Positions 21,132 through 29,678 of a DNA stretch of 64,000 bases are shown here, piece after piece. Under the pieces are notes generated by a model, which worked only from the letters and a program-made list of their open reading frames with translations, made no database searches and was not told where the DNA came from. The stretch spans positions 1 through 64,000 of IMG/VR virus record IMGVR_UViG_3300032799_000664; one strand, given 5' to 3'. A program made the position numbers and the translations under genes. Position 1 is the stretch's first letter; each line of letters begins with the position of its first letter. Origin of the DNA: a virus.

Positions 21132-23126
21132 TCACCCAGACTTTGACGGGTCTGGGATGAGTGGACCTTCAGGCTTACGCACCGCAGGGACGTACGGCAA
21201 GTCCAGCCGGTTGTGCGGGATCTGCAGCTGCGCGTCGACGTGCGTCTTCTTGGTCGCCAGCCACTCGTCGGCCTTCATCTGCGGGACGCCCCGGCGCATG
21301 AGGATGGCCATGGCTTCGCCGGTGACTTGGCTGGGGTCAGTGAAGATGTCGAAGCCAGCTTCAGTGAGGTCACGTCGCTTTCGGTCACCTAGCGGCAGTG
21401 GTCCACGACGCACGTAGTGCCGGTAGTGAGCGTCGCGATCGAAGCGATGCGACCATTCGCGCGGGATGACCAGGCGAGGCAGCTTCCGAGCGTGGTCTTG
21501 TACCAGCTGCTCTTGGATGGTTACGGTGTAGTAGGGGCGGGGAAGGAACCGCTGCCGCGCCTTCTTCGAGGCCTTTTCGAACTGCAGTCGTTCGCGCAGT
21601 GGCGTCTTTTCTTGCCGCAGGACGATGGTCTGCTTGTCGTTGAGCGCCGCAATGAGCAACGTGAAGATCCAAGGCGTATCACAGTAGTCGTTGCCCGTGA
21701 GTCCTGTGTTGTCGTCCTGATGGGTCGTCCAACCTTGAATCGACTTTCGGAGGTAGAGCGTCGCGAACTTCTCTCCGATTTTCCCGGCTGGAGACTCGGT
21801 GAGGCAGTAGTCGATGATTTCACCGCTCTCAGCCAGCAGTGTGCCGACTAAGCGGTCCGATCCTTCGAACTTGACGCGCCCTTCATCGTCTAGCAGCGCG
21901 CCGCCTTCGCCCCAGCCCACGTAGATCACCGGGAAAGGCAACGGGCCAGGCATAGGTACTTGCGCGGTCAAGCTGCGCGCCGCTTCGCGTAGCACCGGAT
22001 AGTCCGTGGGATCAAAACCAGTGCACGTGGCGAGGTATGCTTGTGCCGCTGGCAGGAGGTGTTCCGTGAGGTCAGCCACCGTCAACTCGTAGATGCGTGC
22101 ATCACGTAGGAGTGCGTAGCTACGTCTCATGTCCTGCAGGGTAGTATTTGACCGAGGATTTCGCTGCCGATACACGTCCTCGGACAACGCCGCGTTGAGC
22201 TGAGCGCCTTCGAGCAGCGTCAGGTAGTTGCCGATGACCCAGTCGTGGTTGCTCTTCTTCGGCGCCGCGGGCTTCTCCTTGAACATCTCTGAGGCGCCCA
22301 GCTCATCGGCGCAATCCATGCACACGTTGTGCGTCCCACTGCCGACCTTCACCGAGTAGTGGTAGCGCGGACCCGTTTTGCCGCAGCGCTCACAGGGTCG
22401 CTTCAGTCGGTTATCGTTCTTCGACTTGACATCGCGGGGCTTGACCGTGACCTTCTCGAAGCGTGGCTTGCCCTGCGTAGCCCACATCGCATCGACGACA
22501 TCCGCCTGACTCAGTGCACCGTCGAGGAACTTCCGCCGGTCTACCTTGACCTGTGTTCCGGGTGGCGACGACAACACCGTCAGATGCGCGGGCAGTGGTC
22601 CGACGAGCGCTTCGTACTTCTCGATCTGCTCTTGGGCCACGGCGTCGCGTTGATCATCCGGTGGGTGCTGCAGCGCTGCCGTCAGGTGTCGGTGCAGTTC
22701 CGTACGCGACAGGTTCAAGTCGTTGAGCGCGGTCTCGATCGAGGCTTGCAAGGGGAACACCTTGCCCCCCACCTGCATCACCTGGAAATCGGAGTAGAAC
22801 ATCTGCCGATTCCGGTCCATCCAGGTGAGCCGCATGAACCACCAGCCCCAGTGGTGCGTCAGGCGCCGGAAAGTGTCGTGCGATTCTGGATCGACGGGCG
22901 CATCCCGGGTGAAGACGGCCTGCTGAGTATGCGCGTCGAGCACCTGATAGCGCCCGCCGGGCCAGATGAGGCGGATGTACTGCGGCAGAGCGACAATCGC
23001 TTCCGCGAGCGGCGAGTCGTAGTCGAGGCCGATGTAGAGCAACGGTTCGAGGGGAATGTCACCGCGGTCCTGGGTCGTAGCCGTGAGCCAGGTGACCCCC
23101 ATCACGTTCGGCGTGACGACTTTCAT
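21132..23126 (-). CDS. Large protein with central zinc ribbon, unknown function
   Basis: A 664-aa protein from ATG 23126, overlapped four bases by the upstream gene. The N-terminal 230 residues are of unknown fold. Around residues 243-272 is CERC...CMDC, a zinc ribbon. The C-terminal half has a beta-rich region (LPFPVIYVGWGEGGALL) and ends with an Arg/His cluster (HYRHYVRRGPLPL). That layout loosely reminds me of the C-terminal part of AcrVA2-like proteins, but this is from memory and uncertain. It is the largest gene in the left minus-strand block. Confidence 0.75.
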   Translation of the reverse strand: MKVVTPNVMGVTWLTATTQDRGDIPLEPLLYIGLDYDSPLAEAIVALPQYIRLIWPGGRYQVLDAHTQQAVFTRDAPVDPESHDTFRRLTHHWGWWFMRLTWMDRNRQMFYSDFQVMQVGGKVFPLQASIETALNDLNLSRTELHRHLTAALQHPPDDQRDAVAQEQIEKYEALVGPLPAHLTVLSSPPGTQVKVDRRKFLDGALSQADVVDAMWATQGKPRFEKVTVKPRDVKSKNDNRLKRPCERCGKTGPRYHYSVKVGSGTHNVCMDCADELGASEMFKEKPAAPKKSNHDWVIGNYLTLLEGAQLNAALSEDVYRQRNPRSNTTLQDMRRSYALLRDARIYELTVADLTEHLLPAAQAYLATCTGFDPTDYPVLREAARSLTAQVPMPGPLPFPVIYVGWGEGGALLDDEGRVKFEGSDRLVGTLLAESGEIIDYCLTESPAGKIGEKFATLYLRKSIQGWTTHQDDNTGLTGNDYCDTPWIFTLLIAALNDKQTIVLRQEKTPLRERLQFEKASKKARQRFLPRPYYTVTIQEQLVQDHARKLPRLVIPREWSHRFDRDAHYRHYVRRGPLPLGDRKRRDLTEAGFDIFTDPSQVTGEAMAILMRRGVPQMKADEWLATKKTHVDAQLQIPHNRLDLPYVPAVRKPEGPLIPDPSKSG

Positions 23127-23947
23127 GTCCCGTTCTTCCGTACCTGTTCTTCGAGTTCCTCGACAGTGGATTTGGCGCCGGCGATGTACCCCGCGGTGTA
23201 GGCGGCTTCGAGGCACTGGCGCGTGCGCTCGGACGTGGTCAGCCGCAGTACCGGCGTGAGGTCCCCGTGCTTGATCTTGTCGACGGGCACGACGTTGATG
23301 CCCTTCTCGTGGAAGCGCGTGCGCGCGTTCGAGATGACGTTCTCCCGTGCCTTGGCCGCAAGCTGCAGGAACTTCGCAACCATTGTGAACGCAACGGCAC
23401 CCACACCCGCTGCTGCTGACGAGTCTGCCAACCCGCTGGCGCTCGGAACCAACGCCGGCGGTGGCACGACTGAGGGCGGCGTGCGGCGCTGCGCCCCAGC
23501 GCTCATGGCTGCCAAGCGCTGCTTGTCAGCTTCGCTCAGCTCGCCCAACATCTCGCGCGCCGTCGCTTCGAAATCAGCCGCTGACTCCGGGTTCATCTCG
23601 GCGGCCATGCCGACAGCTTCTTCGTCAGGTTCAGCCTCAGTCGTGGCGCGCGTGCCGCCACCGTTGGCCAGCTCCGTGATGGTATCCGCCAGCCCGTAGA
23701 AGAGATCGCTGTTGGCCTGCCCCCGGCGGTTCCACTTCTGCAGCCCCGTCCAGATATTCCGGATGGCACTGTCCATCTTCTCCGTGACGTAGTTGTACTG
23801 GGGCGTCTTCATGATGTACTCGAGGGTCGACTTGGTCCGGTCGTGCACCGAGCGGGAGTACTCCGCGGGCAGGATTTCGTCGAGTGCCTCGATGGCTTCG
23901 ATGGTGTTGCGACAAGCACAGACGGCTTCGGCGCGGGTCATCGGCAT
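23123..23947 (-). CDS. Unknown protein with Pro/Ala linker (274 aa)
   Basis: It starts MPMTRAEAVCACRNTIEAIE behind AAAGGAACC. The N-terminal 130 residues are helical, followed by a Pro/Ser/Ala-rich linker (RTPPSVVPPPALVPSASG) and a C-terminal helical domain. A CTTTAC-N3-GTAAAG palindrome lies directly against the ribosome-binding site, so it may be controlled separately from the gene upstream. Function unknown. Confidence 0.7.
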   Translation of the reverse strand: MPMTRAEAVCACRNTIEAIEALDEILPAEYSRSVHDRTKSTLEYIMKTPQYNYVTEKMDSAIRNIWTGLQKWNRRGQANSDLFYGLADTITELANGGGTRATTEAEPDEEAVGMAAEMNPESAADFEATAREMLGELSEADKQRLAAMSAGAQRRTPPSVVPPPALVPSASGLADSSAAAGVGAVAFTMVAKFLQLAAKARENVISNARTRFHEKGINVVPVDKIKHGDLTPVLRLTTSERTRQCLEAAYTAGYIAGAKSTVEELEEQVRKNGT

Positions 23948-23960
23948 GGTCGGTTCCTTT

Positions 23961-23975
23961 CTTTACGCGGTAAAG
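23961..23975. promoter_or_regulatory. Palindrome CTTTAC-GCG-GTAAAG, site 3 of 7
   Basis: Perfect inverted repeat filling the gap between two minus-strand genes. Its proximal edge is 13 bases from the 23947 start codon, next to the AAAGGAA ribosome-binding site. It could act on DNA, or as a 6-bp RNA hairpin with a three-base loop. Confidence 0.7.
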
Positions 23976-23976
23976 C

Positions 23977-24411
23977 CTAACCGGCCTTGCGCCGCTTCTC
24001 CTTCTTCTCCCGCTTGGTGACGCGTTCCTCGGTGAGGAGGTGCTCGTAGTACTCCTCGAAGTGCTTGAGCCCGACGAGGTTGATGCCCGCCTTCTTGGCG
24101 ATGTTGGCCAGCATGAGCGGGTTCCAGCGACCGCTCAGCCGGATCTGCAGCCAGAAGTAGCTGGTGTGGACGTGGTCCGGCATCCAGCACTTGGCTGAAC
24201 CGAGCAGCTCGCTGCGCTCCGCCTCGATGGGCTTGTAGCAGAAGCGCAGCTGGTCCTCGCCGAGGGACAGGAACATGACCGCTTCGCCCTGCTTGAGCTC
24301 GCGCACAATCTCGGCGTTACGTGGCGAGCCACCACGGAACTCCTCGAGCTGCGTCTGACAGCTCTTGTTGAACGAAACCGAAACGACCTGCTTGAGCCGG
24401 ACGTCGATCAC
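23977..24411 (-). CDS. Unknown protein (144 aa)
   Basis: It starts MIDVRLKQVVSVSFNKSC at ATG 24411 and ends in a basic tail (KREKKEKRRKAG). The middle is mixed strand and helix (EAVMFLSLGEDQLRFCYK). It is separated from the 24421 gene by nine bases. No family recognised. Confidence 0.65.
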   Translation of the reverse strand: MIDVRLKQVVSVSFNKSCQTQLEEFRGGSPRNAEIVRELKQGEAVMFLSLGEDQLRFCYKPIEAERSELLGSAKCWMPDHVHTSYFWLQIRLSGRWNPLMLANIAKKAGINLVGLKHFEEYYEHLLTEERVTKREKKEKRRKAG

Positions 24412-24420
24412 GGTGCCCTC

Positions 24421-24912
24421 CTATGGCCACTTCTGGCGGTGCCGCTCCACCAGGTCGTAGGTCAACTCGACCTGACCGGCGGTGTCCTTGGTGATGGTGA
24501 CGCGGACGAGTTCGTTGTGCAGGAGTCCCTGCATCTGCCCGAGGTACTCCGCAGTGAGCCGCTGGATGGAGGTGTAGGGGTGCAGCATCGGCGGGGCCGT
24601 GGCCGCTGCTTGCAGCGCCGCGTTGGCCCGGGCTGCAGTCGCCTTGGCGTCGGGCGGACAGCGCCGATTGCCGTTCTTGTGTGGCTTGCCCATGAGCTTG
24701 GGGTTGCGCGGCTTGAGCTTGAACTGCTGCGCTGTGGCGGAGATGTCACCGGTGGTGCAGCCCAGCTCCTTTTCGATGGTGCTGTAGCTGTCGCCCAGCT
24801 GGTAGCGGTTGGCGATGATCACCCGGTCCTCGTCCATCAACTTCCGGCTCTTCATTGGCAGCCGGACAGTCTTCGGGATCGCCAGGCGAAGGACTTCCTT
24901 CGACTTGGTCAT
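24421..24912 (-). CDS. Helix-turn-helix protein of unknown function
   Basis: A 163-aa protein. Residues 25-65 (DEDRVIIANRYQLGDSYSTI, EKELGCTTGDISATAQQF) read as a helix-turn-helix, with a basic stretch after it. The C-terminal part is helical (LTAEYLGQMQGLLHNELV) and may dimerise. The HTH could recognise DNA as in transposase-like or terminase-small-subunit-like domains. That choice is open. Confidence 0.6.
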   Translation of the reverse strand: MTKSKEVLRLAIPKTVRLPMKSRKLMDEDRVIIANRYQLGDSYSTIEKELGCTTGDISATAQQFKLKPRNPKLMGKPHKNGNRRCPPDAKATAARANAALQAAATAPPMLHPYTSIQRLTAEYLGQMQGLLHNELVRVTITKDTAGQVELTYDLVERHRQKWP

Positions 24913-24935
24913 GCGACTCCTCGTGTGACGGTGAA

Positions 24936-25175
24936 TCAGTGCACGCTACGGTAGGCACGGATGAAGCAGGAGAGTGCTTGCAGCCAGATGAGGATGGTCG
25001 CCGTGGCGCCGAGAACGTGCTGGTTGCCGGCGCACATGGCTGAGAAGACTTGACCACCGAGAAGCAAGACTGCGATTCCCAGGAGCAACCAGAGCACCCG
25101 GCGTCCCCAGCCACGGCGTGGCTGTGGGGTTTCTTCCAAGAGCATCGGCTCTTCACGGATGAGGTGCAGGCTCAT
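24936..25175 (-). CDS. Small membrane protein with two membrane segments
   Basis: A 79-aa protein from ATG 25175. After a polar N-terminus, two hydrophobic segments (LWLLLGIAVLLLGG, about residues 28-45, and TATILIWLQALSCFI, about 56-72) are joined by a short loop with a Cys. The size and layout suit a holin, but it is far from the lysis cassette at 60 kb, so another membrane role is equally possible. Confidence 0.6.
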   Translation of the reverse strand: MSLHLIREEPMLLEETPQPRRGWGRRVLWLLLGIAVLLLGGQVFSAMCAGNQHVLGATATILIWLQALSCFIRAYRSVH

Positions 25176-25217
25176 TCGACGTTGCCCTTTGTTTCGCATG
25201 TGGTGCACGACGAGATC

Positions 25218-25847
25218 TTACAGCGTCTTCTCCGGATCCGTCAGCGTCTCTTCGAGCGTCTTGACAACGTCAACACCATGGACGATGAGCGAGAAGTCTT
25301 CGCCGGCGATCTTGCGCAGCTGCGCAGCAATGCGCTGCAGGCGCTGGTCGCCGAGGACTTGTCGCCGACGCTCGCGTTCTTCAGCTTCCGCGTCGGCCTT
25401 CTCTTGGCGACGTACCGCCCGTTCTTCTTCGAGGAACTGCTTGAGACCGGTGTCCATCATCTCCTGGATGTACTTGTCGAGCTTCTCGAGCTCTTCGTCG
25501 GTGAGCTCTTCATCGACGACGAACCAGCCACCGGAGCGCCCCGAGAAGCCGGAGTCAATCAGCGTACCGCCTTCTTCGAGCGGCTTGCGGCCGATGATGA
25601 ACGGCAGCGCATCGTAGCCGCACTTGCGGCCCTTCTTGTCCTGCGTGTACTCACCAAAGAAGAAACGCCGGGCGTCGTCGATCTCGTTTTCCCAGCTACC
25701 TTCTTCACCTTCGACGCCGAAGTCGTAGTACTTGCAGTTCCACTGGTACTGGCCGTAGGCGCGGTAGCCGCCCTGGAAGTACGAAGAGTGGCCAGGGTTA
25801 CCGCGAATCTGCTTCTGGCCATCGTTGCTGGTCATGACCTGCGTCAT
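25218..25847 (-). CDS. Unknown protein with coiled-coil region (209 aa)
   Basis: The N-terminal 90 residues are rich in Gly, Tyr and Trp (SYFQGGYRAYGQYQW). The C-terminal half is long and helical, rich in Glu and Arg (EEERAVRRQEKADAEAEERE), likely a coiled coil. It touches the 25847 gene with a one-base overlap. No family recognised. Confidence 0.65.
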   Translation of the reverse strand: MTQVMTSNDGQKQIRGNPGHSSYFQGGYRAYGQYQWNCKYYDFGVEGEEGSWENEIDDARRFFFGEYTQDKKGRKCGYDALPFIIGRKPLEEGGTLIDSGFSGRSGGWFVVDEELTDEELEKLDKYIQEMMDTGLKQFLEEERAVRRQEKADAEAEERERRRQVLGDQRLQRIAAQLRKIAGEDFSLIVHGVDVVKTLEETLTDPEKTL

Positions 25848-26308
25848 CAGTTCTTCTGCACGTCGCGCTTACGCATTGCGAAGACGAGCTCCTTGGTGAT
25901 GATGCGGCGCCACGCCTGGCACTTCGCATCTACCATCGTGATGTACTCGCCGAGCGCGTCGCGCTCCAAGCAACTTTTCATCTGTCCGAAGTAGTGCCGC
26001 GCAGTCTCCAGATTGTTCCAGTAGGGGTCGCGGCGATCGTAGGGCGGCGTACCGACGTACGGCTTATCGGCGCGCCAGTAGATGTGCCGGTGATTCAGCC
26101 CGCTGGGACCGAACACGAAGGCTTCCTCCCCGGGACGGATGTTGTGCTGATTGCAGAACTCCAAGCGATCGTCCAAAGCGCGCGTGAGCGTTGAGAGTGT
26201 GATCCCCACCAACATGTGGATAGTCATCTGCCCGTGGCGGAGTTTGACAGAAGCCGCCACACGGTAGTTGGGATTACGAAGGTCGTCGCGCGTTGCCGTC
26301 GTGATCAT
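25847..26308 (-). CDS. Unknown protein (153 aa)
   Basis: It starts MITTATRDDLRNPNYRV. It includes a His/Tyr/Trp-rich middle (LNHRHIYWRADKPYVG) and a basic C-terminus (FAMRKRDVQKN). Its start is next to the 26322 tandem repeat. No family recognised. Confidence 0.6.
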   Translation of the reverse strand: MITTATRDDLRNPNYRVAASVKLRHGQMTIHMLVGITLSTLTRALDDRLEFCNQHNIRPGEEAFVFGPSGLNHRHIYWRADKPYVGTPPYDRRDPYWNNLETARHYFGQMKSCLERDALGEYITMVDAKCQAWRRIITKELVFAMRKRDVQKN

Positions 26309-26321
26309 CGGATTCTCCGTT

Positions 26322-26363
26322 GTTGAGAGCGTTGAGAGCGTTGAGAGCGTTGAGAGCGTTGAA
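26322..26363 (+). repeat. Tandem 9-base repeat GTTGAGAGC, 4.7 copies
   Basis: Four exact copies of GTTGAGAGC and a partial fifth fill the gap between the 26308 start and the 26364 stop. A related word (GCGTTGAGAG) occurs inside the gene nearby at about 26188. It is probably slippage-prone and may vary between strains. Confidence 0.8.
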
Positions 26364-26642
26364 CTACGGTTTCGTCGTAGTTGCTGCCATGCGTTCCTCG
26401 AGTCGCTTCTCGACGTATGTGACCAGCTTCTCGAGATACAGCGCGTAGGGCCGCAGCATCGGGTTGCGATGGATGGCTTCGCGGATGAGCTCGTGGAGCG
26501 CCATCAGCACGGCGACGCTCTCGAGCGTAGCGATGTGCAGGAGCGCGCTGGAAAGCTGCTCGAAGATGGCGCGTGCCCGCAGCTGCGCATCGTACTCGCC
26601 GAAGCGCAGCTGCAGCGCCCGCAGAACATCTCGGGCCGACAT
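26364..26642 (-). CDS. Helical protein of unknown function
   Basis: A 92-aa protein from ATG 26642. It is nearly all helix (SARDVLRALQLRFGEYDAQL, LHIATLESVAVLMALHELI). Its stop borders the tandem repeat. The start overlaps the stop of 26642-26875 by one base (TGATG). Confidence 0.6.
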   Translation of the reverse strand: MSARDVLRALQLRFGEYDAQLRARAIFEQLSSALLHIATLESVAVLMALHELIREAIHRNPMLRPYALYLEKLVTYVEKRLEERMAATTTKP

Positions 26643-26875
26643 CAGCGGTTGCTGGCGGCCCTCGCGGCGCCGCGGCAGGGGGTGCACCACGGCTGCAACC
26701 GGACCACCGGTGCCGAGCCCGGCCGCGGTGTCATGGCTCGCAGCCCGAACTCCGAGATGGCCTTCTTGGTGCTGCAGTGCGGGCAGAGCTTCTTCAGCTC
26801 GTCGCCCTTCTCGTTCAACAGCACCAGCTGAATGCCGTTGATGGACATGCCGTCGATCTTGACCTTGATCTTCAC
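26642..26875 (-). CDS. Zinc-finger-like small protein
   Basis: A 77-aa protein with CPHC at about residue 30 and a second pair CTPC near the end, separated by a Pro/Arg-rich stretch. The start follows a SD-like GGTGAAG at 26876-26885. The two pairs suggest one zinc site. Confidence 0.6.
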   Translation of the reverse strand: MKIKVKIDGMSINGIQLVLLNEKGDELKKLCPHCSTKKAISEFGLRAMTPRPGSAPVVRLQPWCTPCRGAARAASNR

Positions 26876-27180
26876 CGGGAGCCCCCTTCCTTGCGGGTGC
26901 GCATGAACAGCACCGTGCCGACGAGCATGTCACCTTCGAGGAGCTGGCTGCGCACGAGCCGCGTGGCCTTGGCGTTGATAGGCCGGGCCTTCATCTTCCC
27001 GTCCTCATCACACCACAGTTCGTTGTACTTTGTGCCGTTGTAGTCGAGCTTGATGGGCACGAGTTGCACCATGTCGCAGTCGAGTAGCGCATACATCTGC
27101 TCGAGAGTGAACTTGCCGCCCTTGCCTTCGCCCTGTACCTCACGGCGGGTGCCGTCCGTTTCGATGATGAGAGCCATCAT
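26872..27180 (-). CDS. DUF3846-like protein
   Basis: A 102-aa protein. The pattern LEQMYALLDCDMVQLVPI, then ELWCDEDGKMKARPINAKAT, and GDMLVGTVLFM matches what I recall of DUF3846, a small phage and plasmid domain with a conserved Asp-Glu-Asp-Gly and N-x-x-A. Its role is unknown. The start may be either of two adjacent ATGs (27180 or 27177), and the gene overlaps the end of the 27177 gene. Confidence 0.75.
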   Translation of the reverse strand: MMALIIETDGTRREVQGEGKGGKFTLEQMYALLDCDMVQLVPIKLDYNGTKYNELWCDEDGKMKARPINAKATRLVRSQLLEGDMLVGTVLFMRTRKEGGSR

Positions 27181-28043
27181 TTCACCTCCGGGAACTGTTC
27201 GAGCAGCCAACACCCCAGCCAACGCATTTGTTCGATACGTGCGTAGTCCATGGTGTCGTAGTCCATGCCCCACTCGGTGTCGAAGAAGTCGGTGGTCATG
27301 TACTCCTTGAAGTGGTCACAGATATCCGCGTCCGCGTCGGCGTCGAGGTCGTCTGCCGCTTCCTGGACGAGGTTGTAGAGGTCGGTCGTGTTGGCGCAGG
27401 CGTTGGCGAGCAGGGCGTCGACGTTCTGACCGTACTGTCGCCAGTGCGCGAGCAGGGGCGCGTCTGGCTCTTCGGGGTCAGCACCGAACTCGTGTTCATG
27501 CTCCTTGAAGAACGTTACCATCTGCTCACGAGCCTTGCGCGCCTGGAACTCGGCCTTGTGCGTACCCTTGCTGAGCAGGTAATCGGGGTAGGAGTGTCCG
27601 AGCCATTTACCGAACTGCAACACGGTCATCACGTCGCTGGCCTTGTACGTATCGCAGCCACAGTCACCCATGATGTTGACCGCGAAGAGCTGGTTTTCAC
27701 TGTGACCGAGGAGCGTGGCGACGAAGTGGTAGAACCCGGTCTTCTCTTGGCGGAAGCAATAGGACTGGCTGTAGAACGGCGTGATGCGCGTGAAGGCCCA
27801 GTCCTTGGTCGTCTCGAGCAGGTTGTGCAGCTTGGTGCGGTCGGCACATATCTCAGCGAGATGATCGGGTAGCGACAGGACCGGCGTCTCCGTAGACTTC
27901 TCGATGGGGACAAGCTGCCCAACAGTGACTTGCGGCGCGTTGGCTGCTACACGCGTCAGAGACTCCGCGATCTTGTGCACATCCTGCAGCAGCGTTTGTC
28001 CTGCCTTGGATGCAATGAACTTGCCGAGGTGATCGTCGCTCAT
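27177..28043 (-). CDS. Unknown protein (288 aa)
   Basis: A soluble protein with a CGCD motif (MGDCGCDTYKASDV) near the middle and an acidic Asp/Ala stretch (AADDLDADADADICDHF) further on. The C-terminus has several Trp and Met. It overlaps both neighbours by four bases. No family recognised. Confidence 0.65.
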   Translation of the reverse strand: MSDDHLGKFIASKAGQTLLQDVHKIAESLTRVAANAPQVTVGQLVPIEKSTETPVLSLPDHLAEICADRTKLHNLLETTKDWAFTRITPFYSQSYCFRQEKTGFYHFVATLLGHSENQLFAVNIMGDCGCDTYKASDVMTVLQFGKWLGHSYPDYLLSKGTHKAEFQARKAREQMVTFFKEHEHEFGADPEEPDAPLLAHWRQYGQNVDALLANACANTTDLYNLVQEAADDLDADADADICDHFKEYMTTDFFDTEWGMDYDTMDYARIEQMRWLGCWLLEQFPEVK

Positions 28044-28444
28044 GGCTTGGTCTCCGCTTCGAAGTCTTGGCGCTCTGACACCGTGGCCATCCAGTTACGC
28101 ATCCGTTCCGGAATGATTCCCGCCGTGATGGCGGCATCGATGACCTGCACCAGCGTCTTTTCGTAGGTAGTCTCGTCTCGGCCAGTCACCTTGGTGATGT
28201 CGCCGCCGTGCAAGAACAGAGCATATGCCTTGGCGCCCATGCGCTGTGCCACGACCGCCTCGAGCGCCTTGAGCCGATTGGCGAAGTCGCAGTCCTCGCA
28301 GTGCTCATTGGTGATGTGCAGCTGCAGGTAGTGAAGCCGCTGGCGGGCACCGGCAGGGTTGTCGTCGGTATTCTGGGCGAAGCGAACGGTGGCAATACAG
28401 TACCCCGCACGAAATATGTCACTCAGCTTCTCTCTCGAGAGCAC
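28040..28444 (-). CDS. Unknown protein with CxxC (134 aa)
   Basis: It starts MLSREKLSDIFRAGYCIATV and holds HCEDC in the first half, so one metal site or thiol pair is possible. The rest is helical (RLKALEAVVAQRMGAKAYAL). It overlaps the 27177-28043 start by four bases. Confidence 0.6.
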   Translation of the reverse strand: MLSREKLSDIFRAGYCIATVRFAQNTDDNPAGARQRLHYLQLHITNEHCEDCDFANRLKALEAVVAQRMGAKAYALFLHGGDITKVTGRDETTYEKTLVQVIDAAITAGIIPERMRNWMATVSERQDFEAETKP

Positions 28445-28449
28445 TGGGA

Positions 28450-29205
28450 TTACCTCCGATGAAGAGGTGTTTCAAGGACTGCCGCGATAGACCAGTTGAG
28501 ACGCTTACGCCGGCTGTAGAGAGTGGCAGATTTGAAATGAAGACGACGCGCCCAACCCGCTAAGGTCAAGCGCACGTCTCGATACTCTACGTAGATTCCG
28601 CGCCGTGTATTGAAGCGCTGTTGTTGCTGCGTAGCCCAACGACAATTTTCGCGACTGTACGGTCCATCGTTGTTTCGTCGATCAAGCGTTGTATTTATTT
28701 CACCGTGACGGTGCACGTGGCGCAAGTAGCTTCGATACATGTCACGTTTGAACATTGTGAAACTGGTCCAAAGAACGTGTATCCCGCGTCCACCGTAGTT
28801 CTTGTAGGTCGAGTGCCGAGGATTGGTACAGCGAGTTTGCATGCTGGACCAAATACGCCAGAAACGAGTTTGACTCAACCCGTGTCGACGAGCACGGCGT
28901 CCTGTTTCTTCTCGTTGAAGACAGCCACAACTACGTGTGCAACTGTGTCGCAGATGTGCTCCTTGTACCCGTCGCAGAGTGCCGCAGCGACAACGACATT
29001 CCCAGTAGTACTGACCTGAGCCCCGTGCTTTGCCACAACAACGAAGCACGTACCAACGTCCGAAACGTCGACCGGTGAGGTCTTGAAATCGATGTGCTTT
29101 ACCTAGTGGTGTACCAAGGTGCGTTGGGATCAGTGCGGCCTTGTTGATTCTTGCGCATCTCTTTATAGATTTCTTCCCTCCGCTGCGGCGAGATGTAGCT
29201 CTCAT
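28450..29205 (-). CDS. HNH-type homing endonuclease-like protein
   Basis: The frame runs from ATG 29205, which overlaps the neighbouring gene by 107 bases, so the true start may be later, near TPLGKAHRFQDLTGRRFGRW (about residue 32). Typical parts are DLTGRRFGRW, a Cys-rich region (CRCRCG...SCGCL), and the HNH signature LDRRNNDGPYSRENCRWAT near residue 190. These enzymes cut DNA and spread themselves. The DNA of the gene is less GC-rich than its neighbours, which suits recent arrival. Confidence 0.8.
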   Translation of the reverse strand: MRATSRRSGGKKSIKRCARINKAALIPTHLGTPLGKAHRFQDLTGRRFGRWYVLRCCGKARGSGQYYWECRCRCGTLRRVQGAHLRHSCTRSCGCLQREETGRRARRHGLSQTRFWRIWSSMQTRCTNPRHSTYKNYGGRGIHVLWTSFTMFKRDMYRSYLRHVHRHGEINTTLDRRNNDGPYSRENCRWATQQQQRFNTRRGIYVEYRDVRLTLAGWARRLHFKSATLYSRRKRLNWSIAAVLETPLHRR

Positions 29206-29647
29206 CGCACAGTGCTCCTAGATCCCAGCGAAGCGCCCGGCTAGTAGTGACACTCCAGCCATACGTACCGTGGTCCGTGACGCGTTGACTCTGTACGTCA
29301 TACGTCAGTATACACGTCCCGTGATAGTAGAAGCGGATGCGCCGAGTATAGCGGAGGCAGGGGTACTTCGCGATCTCCGCTTCCGTCGCAGACCCTTGGC
29401 TACTGAAGAGATGATCTGGTGGACGAGCTTCGCTGACAGCGTTACAAGCCAGCAACAGGGCGCACATTGCACATTTCTGGATGTCGGGATAGCCGTCCTG
29501 GGGCCACAGTGGCTCATCTATCTCGATGCGGTGGTTACCGTTGCTGCAGTGACCGTTCTGACTCCGTAGCGCTTTGCGCAAATCGCGCGTGCGCGGGGCT
29601 TCGCGCGGTTGGCGATAGCCCGCGTAGTACGACGCGGTGTTGAACAT
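29099..29647 (-). CDS. Unknown Cys-containing protein (182 aa)
   Basis: It starts MFNTASYYAGYRQPREAPR at ATG 29647 behind GGAGACTCC. It contains two spaced cysteine regions (GHCSNGNH, CAMCALLLAC) that could bind a metal. The later part has aromatic-rich strands (RRIRFYYHGTCILTYDV). Its end is overlapped by the HNH gene. Function unknown. Confidence 0.6.
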   Translation of the reverse strand: MFNTASYYAGYRQPREAPRTRDLRKALRSQNGHCSNGNHRIEIDEPLWPQDGYPDIQKCAMCALLLACNAVSEARPPDHLFSSQGSATEAEIAKYPCLRYTRRIRFYYHGTCILTYDVQSQRVTDHGTYGWSVTTSRALRWDLGALCDESYISPQRREEIYKEMRKNQQGRTDPNAPWYTTR

Positions 29648-29678
29648 TGGAGTCTCCTGGGAGAGGGGAGAGGGAGGA

